Part shown: positions 27,965-35,954 of the stretch, in pieces | Numbering within the stretch: the first letter of the stretch is position 1 | Layout of the letters: each line of letters begins with the position of its first letter | Assembly: GCF_036311905.1 (NCBI RefSeq) | Contig: NZ_JAZDCH010000005.1 | Span: forward strand, 1-64,000 | DNA from: Brachybacterium sp036311905 | Lineage (GTDB): Bacteria > Actinomycetota > Actinomycetes > Actinomycetales > Dermabacteraceae | Reading direction: 5' to 3' | DNA length: 64,000 bases | Made by a program: the position numbers and the translations under genes | The notes under the pieces: model-generated | Told to the model about the DNA's origin: nothing | The model's input: the letters and a program-made list of their open reading frames with translations, nothing else | Databases searched by the model: none

Positions 27965-29625
27965 GCGACGGGATCACCACCGCTCGGGTGATGGGGATCG
28001 AGACCGAGTTCGGGGTGCTGCACGCCGACCTCGAGGACCGGGCCCGAGCGGGCGCCGGATCCTCGATCCTGCTCTCCCACCTGGTCGTCGGTGCCTACGC
28101 CCTGCTCGACCCGCGGGAGGGGGAGCGGGGCCGCCGCGTCCGCTGGGACTACGGCGACGAGACCCCGCTGCGCGACGCCCGCGGCTTCGAGCTGCAGCGC
28201 GCCGCGGCGCACCCCACCCAGTTGACCGACGAGGTGCAGGACGCACACGTGCCGAGCGTCGACGCGGACGCCCCGCTGCAGGGCCCCGAGGTCGCGCCCG
28301 AGGGCGATGACGCCGAGGTGCTCGCCTGGGCCTCGCAGCGCTCCATCGGCAATGCCGTGCTCACCAACGGCGCCCGCTGGTACGTCGACCACGCGCACCC
28401 CGAGTATTCCTCCCCGGAGGTGCTCCGCGCCCGGGAGGCGGTGGTCGTTGACCGCGCCGGCGAGGAGATCGCCCGCGCCGCGATGGGCCTGCTCTCCCGG
28501 GCCGACGGCATCCCCGAGGTGGCGCTGCACAAGAACAACACCGACGGCAAAGGGGCCTCCTACGGCACCCACGAGAACTACCTGCTCGACCGGGACGTCC
28601 CCTTCGAGCGCGTCGTCGCGGCGCTGCTGCCCTTCTTCGCGACCCGTCAGGTGCTGGTCGGGGCCGGGCGCGTGGGCCGCGGCACCCGCGGTCAGCACCC
28701 CGGCTTCCAGATCTCCTCCCGCGCCGACTTCATGGAGGCCGAGGTCGGCCTGGAGACGACGCTGAACCGCCCGATCGTCAACACCCGCGACGAGCCGCAC
28801 GCCGATCGCTCCCGCTTCCGCCGCCTGCACGTGATCATCGGGGACGCGAACCTGCTCGAGGAGTCGACCTTCCTCAAGCTCGGCATGACCTCCCTCGTGC
28901 TCGCCGCGCTCGAGACGGAGCACCGCACCGGCCCCGTGATCCTCCCGGACCTGCCCCTCGCCGATCCGGTCGAGGCGGTCCGCACCATCAGCCACGACCC
29001 GAGCCTCACCGCCACGGTCACGCTCGCCGACGGCCGCGAGCTGACGGCGCTCGAGATCCAGCGCGCACATCTCGACGCCCTCCGCCCGGTCGCCGACCTC
29101 GCGGACACGGAGACGGCGCAGGTCCTCACCGCCTGGGGTGAGCTGCTGGACCTGCTCGCCGAGGACCCGATGCTCGCCGCGGACCGCATCGAGTGGGTCG
29201 CCAAGCTGCGCCTGCTCGAGCAGTACCGGCGTCGCCACGGTCTCGGCTGGGAGGACCCCCGCCTGCTCATGGTCGACCTGCAGTTCTCCGATCTGCGACC
29301 CGGCCGCGGCCTGTTCGAGAAGCTCCGCGCGGCCGGTGCCGTCGGCACCCTGGTCGGTGCCGAGGAGGTGGAGCACGCGATGACCGCGCCCCCCGCCTCG
29401 ACCCGCGCGCACCTGCGCGGCACCCTGATCCGCCACCACCCGCGCCGCGTGCCGTCGGCCGGATGGGACGCGATCACCCTCGCGGGCGAGACCGGCGGCT
29501 TCCGCCTCCGCCTCGCCGATCCCCGGCTCGGCTCCGCGGACTGGTGCCGTGACCACGGCGTCGACCTCGCCGCCGAGCCGTCCGCCCTCCACGAGGCCCT
29601 CGCCCGCGCCGTCGCGGCCGAGTGA
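27961..29625 (+). CDS. dop: Pup deamidase / depupylase
   Basis: Converts the C-terminal Gln of Pup to Glu so it can be ligated, and removes Pup from proteins. It shares the glutamine synthetase-like fold with PafA: MGIETEFGVL at the N-terminus (ATP/Mg site), YVDHAHPEYSSPE with the catalytic Asp (about 143), KNNTDGKGASYGTHENYL, and RPIVNTRDEPH. 554 aa, roughly 50 longer than mycobacterial Dop (about 500); much of the extra is an acidic Pro/Ala stretch (about 85-125) in the Dop-loop region that controls catalysis. The ATG overlaps the arc stop by four bases. Confidence 0.94.
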   Translation: MSDGITTARVMGIETEFGVLHADLEDRARAGAGSSILLSHLVVGAYALLDPREGERGRRVRWDYGDETPLRDARGFELQRAAAHPTQLTDEVQDAHVPSVDADAPLQGPEVAPEGDDAEVLAWASQRSIGNAVLTNGARWYVDHAHPEYSSPEVLRAREAVVVDRAGEEIARAAMGLLSRADGIPEVALHKNNTDGKGASYGTHENYLLDRDVPFERVVAALLPFFATRQVLVGAGRVGRGTRGQHPGFQISSRADFMEAEVGLETTLNRPIVNTRDEPHADRSRFRRLHVIIGDANLLEESTFLKLGMTSLVLAALETEHRTGPVILPDLPLADPVEAVRTISHDPSLTATVTLADGRELTALEIQRAHLDALRPVADLADTETAQVLTAWGELLDLLAEDPMLAADRIEWVAKLRLLEQYRRRHGLGWEDPRLLMVDLQFSDLRPGRGLFEKLRAAGAVGTLVGAEEVEHAMTAPPASTRAHLRGTLIRHHPRRVPSAGWDAITLAGETGGFRLRLADPRLGSADWCRDHGVDLAAEPSALHEALARAVAAE

Positions 29626-29674
29626 CCCACCCCGCCCCGCCCGCCACCCGGCGGCAGCACCCCAGGAGAACGAC

Positions 29675-29863
29675 ATGACCCAGCAGTCCCTGCACGGCGC
29701 CGGCCCCGGCGACGACGACGCCAGCGGCGAGGAGACCCTCGCCGGCGGCCAGACCTTCGCCTCCGCCCAGGCGGCCGACGACCTCCTCGACGAGATCGAC
29801 GCCGTCCTCGACCAGAACGCCGAGACCTTCGTGCGCTCCTTCGTCCAGAAGGGCGGCCAGTGA
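29675..29863 (+). CDS. pup: Prokaryotic ubiquitin-like protein Pup (GGQ form)
   Basis: 62-aa intrinsically disordered protein tag. The C-terminal half has the helix-forming Arc-binding segment (DDLLDEIDAVLDQNAETFVR) and ends KGGQ, so Dop must deamidate the final Gln before PafA can attach it to lysines. The ATG at 29675 has AGGAGAA four bases upstream; a longer open frame upstream is Pro/Ser-rich and lies in the dop 3' end. pafA starts four bases after the pup stop. In most proteasome-bearing actinobacteria prcB and prcA stand in this gap. Confidence 0.96.
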   Translation: MTQQSLHGAGPGDDDASGEETLAGGQTFASAQAADDLLDEIDAVLDQNAETFVRSFVQKGGQ

Positions 29864-29867
29864 CCCG

Positions 29868-31280
29868 ATGAAGCGCCGCGTGGGAGGACTGGAGACCGAG
29901 TTCGGCCTGGTGTGCGTGCGGGCCGACGGCACCCGCGCGCTCGAGCCCGAGGCCGCGGCCCGCGAGCTGTTCGCCCCGGTCGTCGCCATGGGGCGCTCCT
30001 CGAACGTGTTCCTGCGCAATGCGGCTCGGCTGTACCTCGACGTCGGCTCGCACCCCGAGTTCGCGACCGCCGAATGCGATGACTGGTGGGAGCTGGTCGC
30101 CCAGGACCGGGCCGGGGAGCGGATCCTCGCGGATCTCGTCACCAGCGCGAACGAGCGCCTCGCCGCCTCGGGCCAGGACGCCCGCATCCACCTGCTGAAG
30201 AACAACGTCGACTCCGCCGGCAACGCCTTCGGCTCGCACGAGAACTATCTCGTGGACCGCCGCGGGGAGTTCACCCGCCTGCCCCGGTACCTCCTGCCCT
30301 TCCTGGTCACCCGCCAGATCGTGACGGGCGCGGGCGGGATCGTCCTCGACCGCGCGGAGGACGCCTCCCCCGACACCCCCGGTCGGGCGCGCTTCGTCTT
30401 CTCCCGGCGCAGCGACCACATGTGGGAGGCCGTCTCCTCGGCCACCACCCGCACCCGGCCGATCATCAACACCCGCGACGAGCCGCACGGCGACCCCACC
30501 CGCTTCCGTCGCCTGCACGTGATCGTCGGCGACTCGACGATGAGCGAGGTCTCGACCCACCTCCGTTTCGCGACCACCGACCTCGTGCTGCGTGCGATCG
30601 AGTCGGGCCGCGCCCTGCCCGAGATCGCCCTCGCCGACGACATCGCGGCGATCCGCACCGTCTCCCGCGACCTCACCGGCCGCGATCCGCTGCCGCTGGC
30701 CGGCGGCGGCACCACGACCGCCCTCGAGGTGCAGCAGCGCTGGCTCGACCACGTCGCCGACCTCGCCGACGAGTCCGAGCAGGAGGTGCTGGAGACCTGG
30801 CAGCAGGCCCTGGACGCCGTCGCGACGGGCGACCGCTCCTGGGCCGCGCTGCACCTCGACTGGGCGATCAAGGAGCGCCTCGTCGAGCAGGTGGCCTCGC
30901 GCCGCGGAGTGGGGCTCGAGGATCCCGCGATCGAGCGCCTCGACCTCGCCTACCACGACATCGACCCGGGGACCGGGCTGTTCTCCCGGCTGCGCGACCG
31001 GGGCCTCGCCCCGTCGGTGCTCCCCGAGGAGCGCATCGAGGAGGCGCGCACTACCGCCCCGGCGACGACCCGGGCCCACCTGCGCGGCCAGGTGGTCACG
31101 GCCGCCCAGGCGGCGGGCGTCGACCACGTCGTGGACTGGACCAGCTTCCGCCTCACCCGTCCCGGTGCCATGCCCGTGCAGGTCCTGGACCCGTTCACCA
31201 CCTCCCATGAAGGGGTCGACGCCCTGCTGGCCGAGATCCGCGCGCTCGGCGCGCCGTCGTCCGACGCCCCGCCCGCCTGA
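29868..31280 (+). CDS. pafA: Pup-protein ligase
   Basis: Joins the C-terminal Glu of deamidated Pup to substrate lysines using ATP. Seen: VGGLETEFGLVCVR (ATP/Mg), RLYLDVGSHPEFATAEC with the catalytic Asp (about 58), KNNVDSAGNAFGSHENYL, FSRRSDHMWEAVSS, and INTRDEPHGDPTRFRRLHVI. 470 aa, normal and without the Dop-loop. Directly downstream of pup, so arc, dop, pup and pafA form one operon. Confidence 0.96.
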   Translation: MKRRVGGLETEFGLVCVRADGTRALEPEAAARELFAPVVAMGRSSNVFLRNAARLYLDVGSHPEFATAECDDWWELVAQDRAGERILADLVTSANERLAASGQDARIHLLKNNVDSAGNAFGSHENYLVDRRGEFTRLPRYLLPFLVTRQIVTGAGGIVLDRAEDASPDTPGRARFVFSRRSDHMWEAVSSATTRTRPIINTRDEPHGDPTRFRRLHVIVGDSTMSEVSTHLRFATTDLVLRAIESGRALPEIALADDIAAIRTVSRDLTGRDPLPLAGGGTTTALEVQQRWLDHVADLADESEQEVLETWQQALDAVATGDRSWAALHLDWAIKERLVEQVASRRGVGLEDPAIERLDLAYHDIDPGTGLFSRLRDRGLAPSVLPEERIEEARTTAPATTRAHLRGQVVTAAQAAGVDHVVDWTSFRLTRPGAMPVQVLDPFTTSHEGVDALLAEIRALGAPSSDAPPA

Positions 31281-31354
31281 GCCCCGCCCCAGGCACCAGC
31301 CCGTACCCTGGTCCCCGTGCCCCGCGAAGGGGCGACCCCCGTGAAAGGCCCCCC

Positions 31355-32287
31355 GTGATCCGTCGTCGCACGATCCTGACCACCGCCCTCGCCGCGAGCG
31401 CCGCCCTCGGGCTGGCCGCCTGCTCCGAGGACGGATCCGACCCCGAGGCGACCTCCGCCGCCGCGGCGCTGGCCGGGGTCACGATCAGCGAGGACCTCGA
31501 GGCGGAGCCGGTCGTCGAGTTCACGGCGCCGCTGGACATCTCCGCCCCCGACTCGAAGGTCGTCGTCGCGGGGGACGGCGAGACCATCGCCGAGGGCGAC
31601 CTGATCAGCTGGCGCAGCCTCTATGTCGACGCCTCCACGGGAGAGGTGCTGCAGTCCTCGTGGCAGGGCGCCCCCGCCGAGGTCATCGCCGTGACCTCCG
31701 ACGGCATCGGAGCGGCCGCCTTCGCTTTCCTCACCACCGTCACCGTCGGCTCGCGCATCGCCATGGCCGGCTGGCAGCAGTCCACGAGCGGCCAGGCCTA
31801 CTCCCTGATCCAGGTCGCCGACGTCGACCGGATCATCCCGGGGCGCGCCGAGGGCGAGGCCGTCGCCCCCTCCGGCGATTTCCCCGCGGTGACCCTCGCC
31901 GAGAACGGCGCCCCCTCGCTCGCCGCCGCCCCCGAGGGCGAGCCGCCCACCGCCACCACCGTCGAGATGCTGATCCGCGGCACGGGCGAGCCCACCGCCG
32001 CCGGCGACTCGCTGACGATGATGTACACCGGCTGGAGCTGGGACACCGGGGAGCAGTTCGACTCCTCTTGGGATCGCGGCGCCCCCTTCACCTTCGTGCA
32101 GGGCCAGGGCCAGGTCATCGCCGGCTGGGACGAGCACCTGCTCGACATCCCGGTCGGCAGCCAGGTCATGCTCGTGATCCCGCCCGTCGACGGCTACGGC
32201 GAGGAGCCCTCGGACTCCAACCCCCTCGGAGGGCAGACCCTGCTCTTCGTCATCGACGTCCTGAACGCCCAGCCCGCGGCGTCCTGA
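31355..32287 (+). CDS. FKBP-type peptidyl-prolyl isomerase, lipoprotein
   Basis: 310-aa secreted lipoprotein. The N-terminus has a basic start (IRRRTILTTALAASAALG) and lipobox LAAC, so Cys22 would be lipidated. A degenerate first FKBP-like half (about 45-160) precedes a second, better conserved FKBP domain: MYTGWSWDTGEQFDSSWDRG, VIAGWDEHLLDIPVGSQVML, PPVDGYGE. It helps fold exported proteins outside the membrane. GTG start; TACCCT (31304-31309) upstream is a candidate -10. A cytoplasmic FKBP gene follows. Confidence 0.87.
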   Translation: MIRRRTILTTALAASAALGLAACSEDGSDPEATSAAAALAGVTISEDLEAEPVVEFTAPLDISAPDSKVVVAGDGETIAEGDLISWRSLYVDASTGEVLQSSWQGAPAEVIAVTSDGIGAAAFAFLTTVTVGSRIAMAGWQQSTSGQAYSLIQVADVDRIIPGRAEGEAVAPSGDFPAVTLAENGAPSLAAAPEGEPPTATTVEMLIRGTGEPTAAGDSLTMMYTGWSWDTGEQFDSSWDRGAPFTFVQGQGQVIAGWDEHLLDIPVGSQVMLVIPPVDGYGEEPSDSNPLGGQTLLFVIDVLNAQPAAS

Positions 32288-32322
32288 GACACCCACCGGA
32301 CCCCCACCCCACAGGAGGAACC

Positions 32323-32703
32323 ATGGACCGCAGCAAGCCCGAGATCGACCACCCCGAGGGCTCCGCGCCCACCGAGCTGGTCTCGACCGACGAGATCCTC
32401 GGCGACGGCGAGGAGGCCGGCCGCGGCGACGTCGTCGACGTGCACTACGTCGGCGTCTCCCACTCCACCGGCGAGCAGTTCGACGCCTCCTGGGACCGCG
32501 GCGAGCCGCTGCGCTTCCAGCTCGGCGTCGGCCAGGTCATCGCCGGCTGGGACCAGGGCGTCCAGGGCATGAAGGTCGGCGGCCGCCGTCGCCTCGACAT
32601 CCCCAGCCACCTCGCCTACGGCGAGCACGGCGCGCCGCCCGTGATCGCCCCCGGCGAGTCGCTCATCTTCGTGTGCGACCTGGTGGCGGTGCACAAGCGC
32701 TGA
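32323..32703 (+). CDS. FKBP-type peptidyl-prolyl isomerase, cytoplasmic
   Basis: 126-aa single-domain FKBP with no signal peptide: DVVDVHYVGVSHSTGEQFDA, SWDRGEPLRFQLGVGQVIAG, QGMKVGGRRRLDIPSHLAYG, and a C-terminal LIFVCDLVAV. It catalyses cis-trans isomerisation of prolyl bonds. AGGAGGAA lies two bases before the ATG, a very strong ribosome site. It lies 35 bases after the lipoprotein FKBP gene and the two are probably one transcript and an old duplication. Confidence 0.92.
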   Translation: MDRSKPEIDHPEGSAPTELVSTDEILGDGEEAGRGDVVDVHYVGVSHSTGEQFDASWDRGEPLRFQLGVGQVIAGWDQGVQGMKVGGRRRLDIPSHLAYGEHGAPPVIAPGESLIFVCDLVAVHKR

Positions 32704-34913
32704 CCGGATCCGCCGGCACGGCGGGGGAGCGGGAGCGGCCGGGAGACCAGGCCAGCCTCTTCGCGGCCCCCGCCGTCGCCGTTCCCGCCCGCACGGACCC
32801 GGGCCGCCCCGATGCGGCCCGGGCCGGTGGTCTGCGCACCACCGCGGGGTTCGCGGTGGCGGACGAGCTCCCGGTCGCGAGCGTCCGCCTGATCGGGGTG
32901 CTGCCGCACCTGGACCGTCCCTTCGAGTACGCGGTCACCCCGGAGACCGCCGCGGCGGGGCCCGGGATGCGGGTGCGGGTGCGCTTCTCCGGCAAGGACA
33001 CCGAGGGCATCGTCCTCGAGCGCCGCGCCGAGCCCTCGACCGATCGGGCCCTCGCCCCGCTCGTCCGCCTCGTCTCCGAGGACGTGGTGGTGCCGCCGGA
33101 GATGATGCGCGTCTGCGAGGAGGTCGCCGCCCGTAGCGCGGGCACCGTCGGCGATGTGCTCCGCCTCGCGCTGCCACCCCGCCACGCCCGCGCCGAGAAG
33201 GCCGACCGTGCCGCCGCGGAGGCGGAGTCCGCCCCGGAGGCGGACAGCGCCGCGGAGGAGGGCACCGTCGAGGAGGCGGAGTCCGGCCCGACCGCGGAGG
33301 AGACGGCCGAGGAGATCCCGCCGTCGGCGCCGTCGGCTGCGTCGGCTGCGCCGGCGGGGAGATCCGGCGACCGCTATCCGGGCCTCGCCGCGCTCCTCGC
33401 CCGCGCGGGTCGGCCCGACGGACCCGTCCCGCGCGCGACCCTCACCCTCGACCCCGTCGACGCCTGGACCCAGGTGGCGGCGGAGGCCCTGGCCGCCCTC
33501 GACCCCGCCCAGGGGGCGCTCGTCGTCGCCCCCGACCAGCGGGACGTGCGACGCCTCTCCCGGGTGCTCACCGAGCGCGGAATCGAGCACGAGGTCCTCG
33601 CCGGCACCGAGGGGCCCGAGAAGCGGTACCGCACCTTCCGACGCATCCTCCGCGGCGCGACCCGCATCGTGCTCGGCAACCGCTCGGCCGCCTTCGCGCC
33701 GGTGCGGGATCTGGCGCTCGTGATCTGCTGGGACGAGGCCGACGACCTGCTCGAGGAGCCCCGCGCCCCGTACCCGCACACCCGGACCGTGCTGCAGTGC
33801 CGCTCCGCCGAGGAGCGCTGCGCCCTGCTCTTCCTCGGCGCGAGCGAGTCGGTGACGCTGCGCTCCCTCGTGGATGCCGGATATCTCGCCCGCCTCGAGC
33901 CCGTCCCCGCCCCGGTGAACGCGGTGCGGCCCCGGATCGTGGCGATGGACCAGTACCTCCGCGACCGCGAGGGCCCCTCGGGACGCTCGCGGCTGCCGCA
34001 GGAGGCGATGCGGGTGATCCGCCGCGGTCTCGAGCGCGGCCCGGTGCTGGTGCAGGTGCCGCGCACCGGCTACGTGCCCGCGATCGCCTGCACCTTCTGC
34101 GGCACCCGCGCCCAGTGCCCCACCTGCAGCGCCCCGCTGTCCGTGACCGGGCGCCACGGCGCCCTGCACTGCCGGGTCTGCGGTCGCCGCGAGGACGCCT
34201 ACCGCTGCCCGGAGTGCGATCGCACGCACGTGCGGGCCGCCGTGGTGGGCAGCACCCGCACCGCCGAGGAACTCTCCCGCGCCTTCCCGCAGGCGAGCCT
34301 GCGCGTGGCCGGTGGAGCCCAGGGACCGCTCGAGGACGACGCCGTGCCCGAGGACGCGATCGTCGTCTCCACCCCCGGCGCGGAGCCCGCGCCGCCGGGA
34401 GGCTACGCAGCCGCCCTGCTGCTCGACGTCGACGCCGCGCTGGGCCGGGCGGCCTTCGACGCCGACGTCGAGGCGGTGCGCCGCTGGCAGGGCGCGATCG
34501 CCCTCGTGCGCAGCGCCGACGACGGGGGAGAGGTGCTCGTGGTCGGCACCTCCACCCTGCCCGCGGTGCGCCATCTGGTCGCCCACCGCTCCACCGTCTT
34601 CCCGGACCGTGTGCTCGCCGACCGCCGCGAGCTGGGCCTGCCCCCCTTCCGCCGCATCGCGGAGGTGGTCGGGGACCGGCAGGCCTGCCGCGAGTTCCTC
34701 GAGGCCGCGGACCTGCCCGAAGGCGCCGAGGTCTTCGGTCCCACGGACCTCGAGGGGCCCGACGCCGCGGGACGCGCCCGGGCGGTGCTGCGCCTCGAGC
34801 CGTCCCGCTCGCGCGAGCTCGCCGATGCCCTGCGCACCGCCGTCGCCGCCCGCTCCGCCCGCAAGGCGCGCGGCAGCCTGCGCGTGCGGCTGGATCCGCC
34901 CGACGTGTTCTGA
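32673..34913 (+). CDS. priA: Primosomal protein N' (PriA), actinobacterial helicase-inactive type
   Basis: Replication-restart protein. The 3' DNA-binding domain (VRLIGVLPHLDRPFEYAVTP) is at about 67-165, followed by an Ala/Glu-rich spacer and a degenerate helicase region: there is no GxGKT Walker A and the DEAH position reads WDEAD. Zinc cysteines are intact (CTFCGTRAQCPTC, CRVCGRREDAYRCPEC). Actinobacterial PriA is known for lacking helicase motifs. The start is uncertain: GTG at 32673 overlaps the FKBP gene by 31 bases, and GTG at 32856 is the next choice. Residues 26-30 of the long form, QASLF, look like a sliding-clamp-binding motif, which favours the longer form. Confidence 0.85.
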   Translation: MRPGGGAQALTGSAGTAGERERPGDQASLFAAPAVAVPARTDPGRPDAARAGGLRTTAGFAVADELPVASVRLIGVLPHLDRPFEYAVTPETAAAGPGMRVRVRFSGKDTEGIVLERRAEPSTDRALAPLVRLVSEDVVVPPEMMRVCEEVAARSAGTVGDVLRLALPPRHARAEKADRAAAEAESAPEADSAAEEGTVEEAESGPTAEETAEEIPPSAPSAASAAPAGRSGDRYPGLAALLARAGRPDGPVPRATLTLDPVDAWTQVAAEALAALDPAQGALVVAPDQRDVRRLSRVLTERGIEHEVLAGTEGPEKRYRTFRRILRGATRIVLGNRSAAFAPVRDLALVICWDEADDLLEEPRAPYPHTRTVLQCRSAEERCALLFLGASESVTLRSLVDAGYLARLEPVPAPVNAVRPRIVAMDQYLRDREGPSGRSRLPQEAMRVIRRGLERGPVLVQVPRTGYVPAIACTFCGTRAQCPTCSAPLSVTGRHGALHCRVCGRREDAYRCPECDRTHVRAAVVGSTRTAEELSRAFPQASLRVAGGAQGPLEDDAVPEDAIVVSTPGAEPAPPGGYAAALLLDVDAALGRAAFDADVEAVRRWQGAIALVRSADDGGEVLVVGTSTLPAVRHLVAHRSTVFPDRVLADRRELGLPPFRRIAEVVGDRQACREFLEAADLPEGAEVFGPTDLEGPDAAGRARAVLRLEPSRSRELADALRTAVAARSARKARGSLRVRLDPPDVF

Positions 34914-34970
34914 GCCGCAGCGGCCGGGGCGCGGAGCCGCTGGTCCGCAGGTGATCACCCGGTCGGGACG

Positions 34971-34976
34971 TAGACT
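34971..34976 (+). promoter_or_regulatory. -10 element for fmt
   Basis: TAGACT ends nine bases before the fmt ATG at 34986, implying an almost leaderless mRNA. Confidence 0.45.
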
Positions 34977-34985
34977 CGGCCCATC

Positions 34986-35954
34986 ATGCGACTGCTCTTC
35001 GCCGGAACCCCCGAGGCCGCCCTGCCCTCCCTGCGCACCCTGCTCGACTCGGACCACGAGGTGGTGGGCGTGCTCACCCGTGCCGACGCCCCCGCCGGCC
35101 GCGGTCGCCGGCTCGCGCCGAGCCCCGTCAAGGCCCTCGCCCTCGACGCCGGCGTGCCCGTGCTGACCCCCGCCACGCTCCGCGACGAGGCCGTGCAGCA
35201 GCAGCTGCGGGAGCTGGCGCCCGACGCCGCCCCTGTCGTCGCCTACGGCAACCTCGTGCCCCGCGCCGCGCTCGACATCCCCCGCCACGGCTGGGTCAAC
35301 CTCCACTTCTCCCTCCTGCCGGCATGGCGCGGCGCCGCCCCCGCGCAGCGTGCCGTGCTCGCCGGTCAGCAGGAGACCGGCATGAGCGTGTTCCGCCTCG
35401 AGGAGGGCCTGGACACGGGCGATGTGATCACCATCGCGAGCACCTCGATCGGCGCCCTCGAGACCTCCGGGGAGCTGTTGGACCGGATGGCGCAGGACGG
35501 CGCCGCCCTGCTGCTCGAGGCCCTCGACGCCCTCGCCGCGGGCACCGCGACCTTCGCCCCGCAGGACCACGCCGCCGCGACCCACGCGCCGAAGCTCAGC
35601 CCCGCCGAGGCCCGCGTGGACTGGACCCGCTCCGCCGACGAGGTTTCCGCCCACGTGCGCGGCATGAGCCCGCAGCCCGGGGCCTGGACGCTCCTCGACG
35701 GCGCCCGCACCAAGATCCTCGGGGTCGAGGCGGTCCAGCCCGCCTCCCTCGACGCGCTCGGAGCCGCCCTGGCACCGGGCGAGATCGGCACCACCAAGCG
35801 GCAGCTCCTCGTGGGCACGGGCACCGAGGCGGTCGCGATCTCGACGCTCGCACCGGCGGGACGGAAGGCGATGCGCGCCGCCGATTGGGCGCGCGGCGCG
35901 GGGCTCGTCCCCGGCGCCCGCTTCGAGGACGAGCAGGACGGAGAGCAGGCATGA
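34986..35954 (+). CDS. fmt: Methionyl-tRNA formyltransferase
   Basis: Formylates initiator Met-tRNA with 10-formyl-tetrahydrofolate. Seen: LLFAGTPEAALPSL at the N-terminus, VAYGNLVPRAALDIPRHGWV, NLHFSLLPAWRGAAPAQRAV (catalytic Asn/His region; SLLPxWRGAAP), EEGLDTGDVI (Asp), and the C-terminal OB-like domain with VHVRGMSPQPGAW-type sequence (about 215). 322 aa. It overlaps rsmB by four bases; priA-fmt-rsmB-rpe is a conserved actinobacterial order. Confidence 0.95.
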   Translation: MRLLFAGTPEAALPSLRTLLDSDHEVVGVLTRADAPAGRGRRLAPSPVKALALDAGVPVLTPATLRDEAVQQQLRELAPDAAPVVAYGNLVPRAALDIPRHGWVNLHFSLLPAWRGAAPAQRAVLAGQQETGMSVFRLEEGLDTGDVITIASTSIGALETSGELLDRMAQDGAALLLEALDALAAGTATFAPQDHAAATHAPKLSPAEARVDWTRSADEVSAHVRGMSPQPGAWTLLDGARTKILGVEAVQPASLDALGAALAPGEIGTTKRQLLVGTGTEAVAISTLAPAGRKAMRAADWARGAGLVPGARFEDEQDGEQA

